Below, one piece after another: positions 1 to 5,756 of a DNA stretch of 6,406 nucleotides. This stretch comes from Candidatus Bathyarchaeota archaeon (GTDB lineage: Archaea; Thermoproteota; Bathyarchaeia; TCS64; B23), in the NCBI GenBank assembly GCA_029259285.1, contig JAPDJB010000168.1:1-6406 (forward strand), in the 5' to 3' direction. Position 1 is the first letter of the stretch; every line of letters begins with the position of its first letter. Below the pieces are notes generated by a model. The model searched no databases. It saw only the letters and a program-made list of their open reading frames with translations, and was not told where the DNA came from. Made by a program: the position numbers and the translations under genes.

Positions 1-1594
1 CACGCCTCCTCTCCACGTAGTCCCTCCTGGAGATGCGCCTCCTCCTCAGCCTCCTCTCCAGGCTCCTCAGGGCCGCCATCGCCCTCTCCAGCTCCTCCTC
101 AGCCATCCTCAGCCCCTCCAGCTCCTCCGAGAGTTCAGGCCTCTCCTCCAGGAGCCTCGCCTCCAGCCGTCTCAGCCGTCTTGAGAGCTCCATCAATCTC
201 CTATGAGTCTCCGCGGACTCCCTCTCAAAGCGCTCCCTACCGATCTCCTTCCTCTCCAGCTCCTCCTCCAGCTCCTCCAGCTCGATGAGCAGCCCTATAC
301 GTCGATCATAGAGCTCCAGGAACTCCTCCAGCGTCGTCGGCTTCTCCTCTACCCTCACCCCCCTCCGCCCTCTGATGGGTACGAGGATCACAGCCGTGAT
401 CGCAGCTATCAGGAGGCTCCATAGCATCGGCCTCAATATAAGCCAGAAGGGTGTCCACCTATAATCGATGGAGATCGCCGTCTCCTCTAGAGGTGCAACC
501 CCACCTAGGGGTATTGAAACCCTATAGGCGATGTAAGAGATCCTCTCCACCTCCCCCATGGGTTGATGAGCCGTGGGGATCCCTCCATCTGGAAGTCTAA
601 CCTCTATTGAGGCCTGGGAGATGTAGCAGGGTGGATGGGTGAGGTTATATGTCAACCGATACCTCGATTTACTCCTCGTTAAGAGTCCACGCCTTGGCAG
701 GGTATATCTGAGGGTGAAGCTCCACCTCTCATCGACCCCGACAGCCGATCTGGGGTAGATATAGACGTCGACGCCTCTATCATCAGTCTTGCTGCTCACC
801 TTTAAGGGGCCAGCCCTATCATAGGCCTTAACCCCTCCCGCCCCCCTGGGAAGCCTTAAATGGAGACTCTCAAGGCTTCCATCCATATTTACGATGGTGT
901 AATCCTCCTCAACGCCTATCCCCCAACCAATCCGCATCCTAACCCTCAGGGAATCGATCCTAATTGGATGCTCTTCACTCGGCGACGGAGTATATTCGAT
1001 GACGGCTGAGGGGGAGTGGAGGGCGTCGAGGGGAGTCCCCGACACGAGGCTTAGAAGGCTGCGGCCATCCACCGTGGAGTTTGAGATGGAGAGAGGGGAA
1101 TCCACCTCCACGAGCTTTGATCCCTCTGGGAGATAGGCCTTGAAGGTGAGGTGGGTGATATTCCAACTTGAGGGGTTTAAGGGATCATCGGCGAGGGCTG
1201 GGTATAAGGGCATTTCAAGCGAGTAGTTTCCACCGCTCCATCTCACCTCGTCGGCGTAGAGGTATGAGGCCCTCAACCTATAGAGATCTCCACCAGGTGG
1301 GAGGTGGATCACAAACCATCTATCCTCCCCCATCTCTAAGGCCTCAAATTCGATGGTTTTCCATCCATTCGTCTCATAGAGCTGGAAGGCCGCCCCCTCC
1401 TCCCTCCAACCCTCCGGCTGCCTGATGTAGAGAACCGTGATCGCCGCGTTCAGGGTTATGGTGTCGTTGATGAGGAGGACTCCCCCAGGTTGGAGCTCCA
1501 CATATCTTTCCACGCTGATTCCATCGATGGATCGATGGATTGCTGGGGTTGGTAGTAGGAGGAGGGCTATGAGGATTAGGGGCGTCGGAGACAT
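1..1594 (-). CDS. Ribophorin I (OST1)-like membrane protein with cytosolic coiled-coil tail, C-terminus cut by window edge
   Basis: An uninterrupted minus-strand frame runs from ATG (1594-1592) to base 1, giving 531 residues without a stop. Residues 1-18 form a signal peptide (LILIALLLL core). About residues 20-380 look extracytoplasmic and beta-rich, with NxS/T sequons at N43, N123, N145, N172 and one NLT near the end of the domain. Residues about 383-407 form one membrane segment followed by RGRRG, so the C-terminus should be cytosolic. From about 417 onward it is Glu/Arg/Leu-rich coiled coil. Recalled by eye, it parallels human ribophorin I: LPEGSKLVEVDSP against LPEGAKNIEIDSP, GWGIGVEEDY against HWGNIAVEENV, RRIGLL against KRIGL at the start of the tail, and SRRDYVERR against KKDTYIENE near its end. 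Ribophorin I is a non-catalytic oligosaccharyltransferase subunit; the archaeal role is inferred. The human alignment suggests only some tens of codons are missing. A generic signal/TM/coil protein is the alternative. Confidence 0.72.
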   Translation of the reverse strand, partial: MSPTPLILIALLLLPTPAIHRSIDGISVERYVELQPGGVLLINDTITLNAAITVLYIRQPEGWREEGAAFQLYETNGWKTIEFEALEMGEDRWFVIHLPPGGDLYRLRASYLYADEVRWSGGNYSLEMPLYPALADDPLNPSSWNITHLTFKAYLPEGSKLVEVDSPLSISNSTVDGRSLLSLVSGTPLDALHSPSAVIEYTPSPSEEHPIRIDSLRVRMRIGWGIGVEEDYTIVNMDGSLESLHLRLPRGAGGVKAYDRAGPLKVSSKTDDRGVDVYIYPRSAVGVDERWSFTLRYTLPRRGLLTRSKSRYRLTYNLTHPPCYISQASIEVRLPDGGIPTAHQPMGEVERISYIAYRVSIPLGGVAPLEETAISIDYRWTPFWLILRPMLWSLLIAAITAVILVPIRGRRGVRVEEKPTTLEEFLELYDRRIGLLIELEELEEELERKEIGRERFERESAETHRRLMELSRRLRRLEARLLEERPELSEELEGLRMAEEELERAMAALRSLERRLRRRRISRRDYVERRR

Positions 1595-1616
1595 CGCAGA
1601 GTATATGGTTGGTTGA

Positions 1617-1634
1617 TTTTTAAAAAGTGGTTTC
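1617..1634 (-). promoter_or_regulatory. Archaeal promoter (TATA box and BRE) for the ribophorin-like gene
   Basis: On the minus strand the 10-base palindrome TTTTTAAAAA (1626-1617) is preceded by the purine-rich GAAACCAC (1634-1627), the layout of a BRE followed by a TATA box. The centre of the box lies about 27 bases before the A of the ATG at 1594. That is the usual TATA-to-start distance, so the transcript is probably leaderless. No Shine-Dalgarno-like sequence precedes the ATG, which fits. Confidence 0.7.
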
Positions 1635-1640
1635 CCTTCA

Positions 1641-1678
1641 GCTTCATGAGACGCTTTTTGAAGCCTCCAAGCGGCGTC
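1641..1678. repeat. Nested short inverted repeats between the two divergent promoters
   Basis: GCTTCA (1641-1646) is repeated inverted as TGAAGC (1659-1664). Interleaved with it, GACGC (1650-1654) pairs with GCGTC (1674-1678), and CGCTT (1652-1656) with AAGCG (1669-1673). The set lies upstream of both TATA boxes and could be an operator shared by the divergent genes. The arms are only 5-6 bases long, so chance is a real alternative. Confidence 0.3.
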
Positions 1679-1689
1679 ATAGGGTTCAT

Positions 1690-1705
1690 CACAACACTTT
1701 TTATC
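1690..1705 (+). promoter_or_regulatory. Archaeal promoter (TATA box) for the CBS-domain operon
   Basis: The T-rich box TTTTTAT (1698-1704) follows ACAACAC. Its centre is about 27 bases before the GTG at 1728, which places transcription start on or next to the start codon. This supports GTG 1728 as the start of a leaderless first gene, rather than the in-frame ATG at 1761. Confidence 0.65.
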
Positions 1706-1727
1706 CACTCCTCTCCTCTTTGATTCG

Positions 1728-2297
1728 GTGCTCCGCTTGGATCTGGAGCTGACACCTAGGATGCTGGTGAGGGAGGCGATGACCAGCCCCGTCATAACCG
1801 TCGACGAGGAGGCCAGAATAGTTGAGGTGGCTAGGATCATGGGCGAAAATGGGATTGGAGCAGTCATCGTCACCAAGAGGGATGGACAGCCCGTCGGAAT
1901 CGTCACCGAACGCGACATAGTTATAAGGGTTGTGGCGAAGGGCGTCAACCCCGCGGAGGCTAAGGCTGGAGAGGTGATGTCGACGCCTCTTAGAACCGTC
2001 GGCCCAGAGACAAGCCTGCTGGATGCCATGATGATGATGAATAGATTGAATATTCGGAGGCTGGGCGTCACCTATAGGGGGCGGCTGCTGGGCATCATCT
2101 CCGACAGGGACATATTGAGGGTGGTTCCAGACATCATCGAGATAGTTCAGGAGAGATCGAGGATTATGAGCAGCGAGGCCCCCAGCGGCCCCTCCCTCGT
2201 AGGCTACTGCGATCGATGTGGATGCTACTCCACCAATCTCAAAGCCGTCTCAGGCGAGTTTCTCTGCGAGGATTGTAGGGCAGACCTCGAGGAGTAG
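1728..2297 (+). CDS. Two-CBS-domain protein with C-terminal zinc ribbon
   Basis: The product has 189 residues. It carries a tandem CBS pair (Bateman module): CBS1 spans about residues 14-70, with the motif GIVTERD at 57-63, and CBS2 about 80-135, with GIISDRD at 122-128. CBS pairs usually bind adenosine nucleotides or related ligands and switch a partner's activity. A short C-terminal zinc ribbon follows, with Cys161/Cys164 and Cys180/Cys183 as likely metal ligands and an extra Cys at 166. There is no enzymatic, membrane or signal segment, so it is probably a cytosolic ligand-sensing regulator. The start chosen is GTG 1728, because the TATA box at 1698-1704 is 27 bases upstream; ATG 1761 would shorten it by 11 residues without touching the domains. 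It leads a tight four-gene run. The family is certain, but the ligand and partner are unknown. Confidence 0.9.
   Translation: MLRLDLELTPRMLVREAMTSPVITVDEEARIVEVARIMGENGIGAVIVTKRDGQPVGIVTERDIVIRVVAKGVNPAEAKAGEVMSTPLRTVGPETSLLDAMMMMNRLNIRRLGVTYRGRLLGIISDRDILRVVPDIIEIVQERSRIMSSEAPSGPSLVGYCDRCGCYSTNLKAVSGEFLCEDCRADLEE
2028..2039 (+). repeat. Four tandem ATG codons (Met101-104) inside CBS2
   Basis: Four perfect ATG triplets in frame give MMMM in the helix of the second CBS domain. It is a tiny in-frame triplet repeat; gain or loss of a unit would not shift the frame. Confidence 0.6.
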
Positions 2298-2304
2298 AGG
2301 GGAG
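2298..2304 (+). promoter_or_regulatory. Ribosome binding site deciding the GTG start of the Mut7-C gene
   Basis: AGGGGAG begins directly after the CBS stop codon (2295-2297) and lies five bases before GTG 2310. This supports that start within a 12-base intergenic gap. Confidence 0.55.
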
Positions 2305-2309
2305 CCGAG

Positions 2310-2786
2310 GTGAGATTTCTCCTCGATGGAATGCTCGGCTCCCTCGCCCGATGGCTTAGAATCTGCGGCTACGACGCCGAGTATATTAGAGATGCTGAAG
2401 ACGACGAGCTGATCAGGAGGGCCATGAAGGAGAATCGGATCCTATTGACGCGGGATAAGGCTCTCTACAGGAAGGCCTTGAGGATGGGTTTGAACGCCCA
2501 CTTCGTGGAGGGGGAGAGCGACGCCGAGAGATTGGCCTCCGTGGCCCACCGCTTCACCCTCAGCCTCAAGCCCGAGGGATCGAGATGCCCCATGTGCGGC
2601 CTCCCCCTAAGGGAGGTGGAGCGAGAGGAGGTTAGAGGCCTGATTCCGGAGGGAACCTACAACCGATACAAACGCTTCTGGATCTGCACCGGCTGTGGAA
2701 GGGTCTACTGGAGGGGCAGCCACTGGCGTAGAATCGTGGAGACCGTAGAGGAGGCTGAGAGGCTTTATAAAGGCCTCAAGGGGTAG
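2310..2786 (+). CDS. Mut7-C (DUF82) family PIN-like RNase with zinc ribbon
   Basis: The product has 158 residues and matches the Mut7-C family by its opening FLLDGMLGSLARWLR (residues 3-17) and the later ILLTRDKAL (44-52). Mut7-C is a PIN-fold domain thought to be a ribonuclease; the likely metal-binding acidic residues visible are Asp6, Asp30-Asp32/Glu33 and Asp49 (in TRD). The C-terminal half carries the family's zinc ribbon, with Cys93/Cys96 and Cys126/Cys129, then GRVYWRGSHW. The length is typical for archaeal stand-alone members. Start is GTG 2310, preceded by AGGGGAG with five bases of spacing; no ATG alternative gives the conserved N-terminus. It follows the CBS gene by 12 bases and abuts the AMMECR1 gene. 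The family assignment is firm. RNase activity is family-level knowledge, and the RNA target is unknown. Confidence 0.9.
   Translation: MRFLLDGMLGSLARWLRICGYDAEYIRDAEDDELIRRAMKENRILLTRDKALYRKALRMGLNAHFVEGESDAERLASVAHRFTLSLKPEGSRCPMCGLPLREVEREEVRGLIPEGTYNRYKRFWICTGCGRVYWRGSHWRRIVETVEEAERLYKGLKG
2763..2772 (+). promoter_or_regulatory. Possible internal promoter (TATA palindrome) ahead of the AMMECR1 gene
   Basis: CTTTATAAAG is a perfect 10-base palindrome inside the last codons of the Mut7-C gene, with a purine-rich GAGAGG just before it. Its centre is about 28 bases before ATG 2796 and 19 before GTG 2787. If real, it would start a leaderless transcript at ATG 2796 and give the AMMECR1 and glycosyltransferase genes their own promoter. 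The bases also encode protein (RLYKG), so this may be coincidence. Confidence 0.4.
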
Positions 2787-3407
2787 GTGGAGGTGATGAC
2801 CCTCACCCTCGAGGATGGGGAGTTTCTAGTCAGGCTAGCCCGCAAAGCCATTGAGACCCGTCTTAGGGAGGGGAGGCGAATAAGGCCTTCAGCCCCCGAG
2901 AGGTTGATGGAGCCGAGAGGCGTCTTCGTCACCCTCAACAAGGTGGAGGGGGCGCATAGGCTGAGGGGCTGTATAGGCTACCCGTATCCTGAACGTCCCC
3001 TAGCGGAAGCCGTCGTCGACGCGGCGATAAGCGCCGCGCTCCATGACCCCAGATTTAAGCCTGTCAGCCTAGAGGAGATGGATGAGATCGTCGTTGAGGT
3101 CAGCGTCCTCACACCCCCAGAGAGGATAGTGGTTGAGAGGCCTGAGGATTATCCCCGTCAAATCGTTATAGGTCGAGACGGCCTCATCATCAGCCGTGGA
3201 GGCTTCAGAGGTCTGCTCCTCCCCCAGGTTCCCATCGAGTGGGGTTGGGATGCCGAGGAGTTTCTCACTCAGTGCTGCCTTAAGGCCTGGCTCCCCCCCG
3301 ATGCCTGGCTTCTCCCCGATACGGAGGTATACAGGTTTCAGGCTGAGATCTTCGCCGAGGAGGAGCCAAGGGGTAGAGTCATCCACAGAGAGTTGGAGAG
3401 GCGTTGA
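2787..3407 (+). CDS. AMMECR1 family protein
   Basis: The product has up to 206 residues. The family hallmark LRGCIG is at residues 59-64, followed by the usual AVVDAAISAALHDPRF helix (76-90), VEVSVLTP (103-110), RGLLLPQV (141-148) and FLTQCCLKAWLP (159-170). AMMECR1 proteins are widespread in archaea and eukaryotes (the human gene lies in the Alport/midface hypoplasia deletion region); the strictly conserved RGCIG motif suggests a catalytic or binding site, but the activity is not firmly known. No signal or membrane segment is present. GTG 2787 follows the previous stop codon with no gap. ATG 2796 (nine bases on) is a credible alternative: it fits the TATA box at 2763-2772 and keeps the conserved LTLEDGEFLVRLARKAI start. 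The gene overlaps the next by TTGA. Family assignment is firm; function is unknown. Confidence 0.92.
   Translation: MEVMTLTLEDGEFLVRLARKAIETRLREGRRIRPSAPERLMEPRGVFVTLNKVEGAHRLRGCIGYPYPERPLAEAVVDAAISAALHDPRFKPVSLEEMDEIVVEVSVLTPPERIVVERPEDYPRQIVIGRDGLIISRGGFRGLLLPQVPIEWGWDAEEFLTQCCLKAWLPPDAWLLPDTEVYRFQAEIFAEEEPRGRVIHRELERR
3395..3401 (+). promoter_or_regulatory. Ribosome binding site deciding the ATG start of the glycosyltransferase
   Basis: GGAGAGG ends eight bases before ATG 3410 but only two before the in-frame TTG at 3404. Normal spacing therefore favours ATG 3410. The site lies inside the end of the AMMECR1 gene, so translation of the two is probably coupled. Confidence 0.5.
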
Positions 3408-3409
3408 GG

Positions 3410-4597
3410 ATGCCCAGCCTCGGGGGGGCGAGGATATACATCGCCCCCTGCGGCCTAGGATATGGCCACGTCACCCGCTGCCATGTCATAGCTAGGGAGC
3501 TTGAGAGGAGGGGTTGCCGCCTCCTCTTCTCCACCTATCTAGAGGGCGTCGAATATCTCAGGGGCTATGGCTACGACATCGTTAAGGCTCCCTCAATGTC
3601 CATGGAGACCGATGCCATCGGTCAGATCGACCTGAGGAGATCGGCGGCTAAGGGGTTGATACCCCTCATACCCAGGTTCCTCCACCAGGTTGGCATGGAG
3701 CTGGAATATATGAGGGCCTATAGGCCAGACCTGGTCGTATCCGATACGAGGCTTTCACCCATCTTCGCGGCTAGGATGCTGGGCCTACCCGTCATCCTCA
3801 TCCTAAACCAATTCCAGCTCATAGTTCCACGGAGTAGGAAGTTCTTCACCCTCTCCAGGATCGCCGATGGGGCTCTCCTAACCTTGATAGGATGGGGATG
3901 GTCTCTCAGCGATTTGATACTCATACCGGATCTCCCCGAGCCTTATACGATCTCCCTCGATTCGCTGCGTATTCCAAGGGGGTATCGACGTGGGGTGAGG
4001 TTTATCGGGGCCATACTCCCCGTCCAGCCCTCCGAGGTTAAAAGCGTCAAGGAGCTCCGCCGCGAGCTTGATGCGGAGGATCGATTCCTCATATATGCCT
4101 CTATAAGCGGCCCACGGAGGGAGAGGATTCCCTTCATAAAGACGCTGATCAGGATCTTCGAGGAGTTCCCCGACGATTTTAGGGTTGTCATGTCTATGGG
4201 GATGGTGGGTGGAGGCTCCAAGCCAGAGAGGAGGGGGCCGCTGATCCTCATACCCTGGATTGAGGATAGGTTCAGATACTTGAAGGCCTGTGATCTGGTT
4301 GTCTCCAGGGCTGGCCATGAGACGATACTCCAGAGCATCTGCTATGGTAAGCCCCAGATACTCATCCCGACGCCTGGGCATACGGAGCAGTATGCCAACG
4401 CCAGAAGGGCGAGAGAGCTAGGCGTCGCCGAGGCCCTAGAACAATTCAACCTCTCAACAGGTAGACTCCTAGGGTTGATTAAGCAGATGCTGAGGGATGA
4501 AAGCTATCTGGAGAAACTTAGTGAGATATCCTCCCAAATCAAGCTGGGAAGCGGAGTTGAGAAGGCCCTCGAGGCCGTGGAGGAGCTCCTCAACTGA
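3410..4597 (+). CDS. MurG-like GT-B glycosyltransferase
   Basis: The product has 395 residues from ATG 3410; TTG 3404, which overlaps the AMMECR1 stop as TTGA, would add two. The fold is GT-B. The N-terminal Rossmann half opens with RIYIAPCGLGYGHVTRC (8-24), the Gly-rich loop and His20 seen in MurG, diacylglycerol glucosyltransferase and MJ1255-like families. The C-terminal half carries the donor-nucleotide site: SRAGHETILQ (299 on), YGKPQILIP, and GHTEQYANARRA (323 on), where His303/Glu304 and Glu326/Gln327 should contact the sugar nucleotide. There is no signal peptide; hydrophobic stretches near 120-165 suggest contact with the membrane face, as in MurG. It should transfer a sugar from a UDP-type donor to a lipid or glycan acceptor, but neither is readable from sequence. 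It is last in the run and converges on uS19. The ribophorin-like gene nearby makes a surface-glycosylation role possible (inference). Confidence 0.85.
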   Translation: MPSLGGARIYIAPCGLGYGHVTRCHVIARELERRGCRLLFSTYLEGVEYLRGYGYDIVKAPSMSMETDAIGQIDLRRSAAKGLIPLIPRFLHQVGMELEYMRAYRPDLVVSDTRLSPIFAARMLGLPVILILNQFQLIVPRSRKFFTLSRIADGALLTLIGWGWSLSDLILIPDLPEPYTISLDSLRIPRGYRRGVRFIGAILPVQPSEVKSVKELRRELDAEDRFLIYASISGPRRERIPFIKTLIRIFEEFPDDFRVVMSMGMVGGGSKPERRGPLILIPWIEDRFRYLKACDLVVSRAGHETILQSICYGKPQILIPTPGHTEQYANARRARELGVAEALEQFNLSTGRLLGLIKQMLRDESYLEKLSEISSQIKLGSGVEKALEAVEELLN

Positions 4598-4598
4598 A

Positions 4599-4985
4599 CT
4601 ACTTGAGGGGTATGTACATCGAGCTCCTCGATGCTCCTACGCCTGGTCTTCCATGCTTCACAGGCTTGTTTGTTATGGCGAATTCGCCGAGGTAGTGGCC
4701 GATCATCTTCTCCGTGATCCTCACGGGGACGAACTCCCTCCCATTGTGGACGAAGATGGTTCTCCCCACCATCTCGGGGAGTATGATCATATCTCTACAG
4801 TGAGTCCTCAGCGGCTTGTCTGGGGGCGTCGACCTAATCTTCTCCAGGAAGATCCTCTGGGCTGGCGTTAGGCCCCTTCTCAGGCTCCTCCTCTGCCTAG
4901 CTGGGAGTAGCCTGATGAAGTCGTCCATCGACATCGATCTGAGTTCATCGATGGTGTATCCCCTGTAGAGGAATTCCCGTGGCAT
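4599..4985 (-). CDS. rps19: 30S ribosomal protein uS19 (archaeal S19)
   Basis: The product has 128 residues. It shows the archaeal/eukaryotic uS19 pattern: an N-terminal extension with YRGYTIDELRSM (8-19), PPDKPLRTHCRDMIILP (54-70), VHNGREFVPVRITEKMIGHYLGE in the centre, and the signature region ITNKPVKHGRPGVGASRSS near the C-terminus. It binds 16S rRNA in the head of the small subunit. ATG 4985 is preceded by GAGGGGG four to five bases upstream and by a TATA-like box about 30 bases upstream. It is the last gene of the minus-strand ribosomal run. Its stop lies one base from the stop of the convergent glycosyltransferase, so the usual next gene (uL22) is absent here. It is complete, with no odd residues seen. 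Confidence 0.97.
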   Translation of the reverse strand: MPREFLYRGYTIDELRSMSMDDFIRLLPARQRRSLRRGLTPAQRIFLEKIRSTPPDKPLRTHCRDMIILPEMVGRTIFVHNGREFVPVRITEKMIGHYLGEFAITNKPVKHGRPGVGASRSSMYIPLK

Positions 4986-5010
4986 ATCGCCCCCCTCTAC
5001 GCCTCCGCAG

Positions 5011-5020
5011 TATTTAAGGG
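5011..5020 (-). promoter_or_regulatory. Possible separate promoter for uS19 within the ribosomal run
   Basis: The 36-base gap between uL2 and uS19 contains, on the minus strand, CCCTTAAATA, a good archaeal TATA box centred about 30 bases before the uS19 ATG. Most other gaps in the window are 12 bases or fewer, so this wider AT-containing gap in GC-rich sequence may hold a promoter giving a nearly leaderless uS19 transcript. A GAGGGGG site at 4991-4997 means the gene could equally be translated from the long operon transcript. Confidence 0.45.
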
Positions 5021-5021
5021 C

Positions 5022-5744
5022 TTACCTCCTCTTCCTCTTCTTCCTACCCGTCTCCCTGGCAGCTATGAGGCCCACCTTACGCCCTGGAGGTGCATGCCTC
5101 GAGACCGTCGTCGGCTTACCAGGATACTTGTGGCTGCCTCCGCCGTGGGGATGTGAGACAGCCGCCATCGCCACGCCCCTCACCTTCGGATACTTATGCC
5201 CCTTAGCCCTCATCAGGTGATACTTCTCACCTGCCTTCATGAAGGGCTTCTCCTTCCTGCCTCCCCCCGCTACGACGCCCACGGTGGCCCTACAGCCATC
5301 GGGGAGGACGACGACCTTCTTTGAAGGCAGCTTCACTAGGGTTCCAGCAGGTGTATGAGAGACGACGGTGGCATAGCTGCCTGAGCCTCTGGCGATCTTT
5401 CCGCCGTCGCCAGGTCTGATCTCGACATTGCAGATCATCGTCCCCTCGGGTATTGCGCCTAGGGGGAGGACATTCCCCACTTTGACTGGGGCTTTAGGCC
5501 CTATCTCGACGGTCTGGCCGACGTATAGGCCCTCTGGGGCTGCGATGTAGTAGTCGACGCCCTCCTCGAGGGCGATGTAGGCGAGAGGGGCGCCTCTCCC
5601 CGCGTCGTGGAGCAGCTCCTTCACCAGGCCTCTACCCATGATGTTGAGGGGTGGATACTTCACCGGCGCAACCTTCCCTCTCTTGGCTGCCCTGAAGGTC
5701 GGAGAGCCTCGGCCTCGACGCTGAACTATCAACCTCTTACCCAT
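5022..5744 (-). CDS. rpl2: 50S ribosomal protein uL2 (archaeal L2/L8e)
   Basis: The product has 240 residues, the usual archaeal length and shorter than the bacterial form. It starts MGKRLIVQRRGRGSPTFRA, as archaeal and eukaryotic uL2 do. The SH3-like half carries GNVLPLGAIPEGT (90-102) and NVEIRPGDGGKIARGSGSYA (106-125). The conserved C-terminal GVAMAAVSHPHGGGSHKYPG region holds the HPHGGG motif (198-203) near the peptidyl-transferase centre, and the tail is very basic (GRKKRKRR). uL2 binds 23S rRNA and is needed for subunit joining and peptidyl transfer. It starts at ATG 5744, ten bases after the uL23 stop, with AGGTGA overlapping that stop. Archaea usually have MNPV or similar before HPHGGG; here it is MAAVS, a mild variant. 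Assignment is certain. Confidence 0.98.
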   Translation of the reverse strand: MGKRLIVQRRGRGSPTFRAAKRGKVAPVKYPPLNIMGRGLVKELLHDAGRGAPLAYIALEEGVDYYIAAPEGLYVGQTVEIGPKAPVKVGNVLPLGAIPEGTMICNVEIRPGDGGKIARGSGSYATVVSHTPAGTLVKLPSKKVVVLPDGCRATVGVVAGGGRKEKPFMKAGEKYHLMRAKGHKYPKVRGVAMAAVSHPHGGGSHKYPGKPTTVSRHAPPGRKVGLIAARETGRKKRKRR

Positions 5745-5750
5745 ATCATT

Positions 5751-5756
5751 TCACCT
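5751..5756 (-). promoter_or_regulatory. Ribosome binding site for uL2 overlapping the uL23 stop codon
   Basis: On the minus strand AGGTGA (5756-5751) shares its first two bases with the uL23 TAG stop and lies six bases before the uL2 ATG, so the two genes are probably translationally coupled. Confidence 0.6.

Noticed and set aside
1..340. Low-complexity CTCCTC-rich stretch considered as a repeat or CRISPR-like array
   Set aside because: There are no regular units or spacers; the pattern is explained by Glu/Leu/Arg codons of a coiled coil read on the minus strand.
203..424. Plus-strand 73-codon frame rich in Leu and Gln
   Set aside because: It is the antisense shadow of the coiled-coil tail and membrane segment of the minus-strand gene; its repeats only mirror GAG/CTG/AGG codons.
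975..1425. Minus-strand frame 975-1166 and plus-strand frame 1168-1425
   Set aside because: Both lie inside the continuous minus-strand ribophorin-like frame, are out of frame with it, are Pro/Arg-rich and show no domain.
1595..1727. A tRNA or small RNA gene in the divergent intergenic region
   Set aside because: No cloverleaf or box C/D pattern is seen; the region is accounted for by two promoters, and the inverted repeats are too short for a convincing RNA.
3069..3495. Minus-strand frame 3069-3386 and plus-strand frame 3196-3495
   Set aside because: They are shadows of the AMMECR1 and glycosyltransferase genes with no recognisable motif or plausible start site.
3718..4381. Three overlapping minus-strand frames (3718-3924, 3878-4381, 3943-4338)
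   Set aside because: All are antisense to the well-supported glycosyltransferase; long frames here follow from GC-rich codon bias.
4590..4610. A bidirectional terminator between the convergent genes
   Set aside because: No stem-loop or T-rich tract is visible around the one-base gap.
4497..4871. Plus-strand frame running from the glycosyltransferase end into uS19
   Set aside because: It is out of frame with the glycosyltransferase and antisense to the certain uS19 gene.
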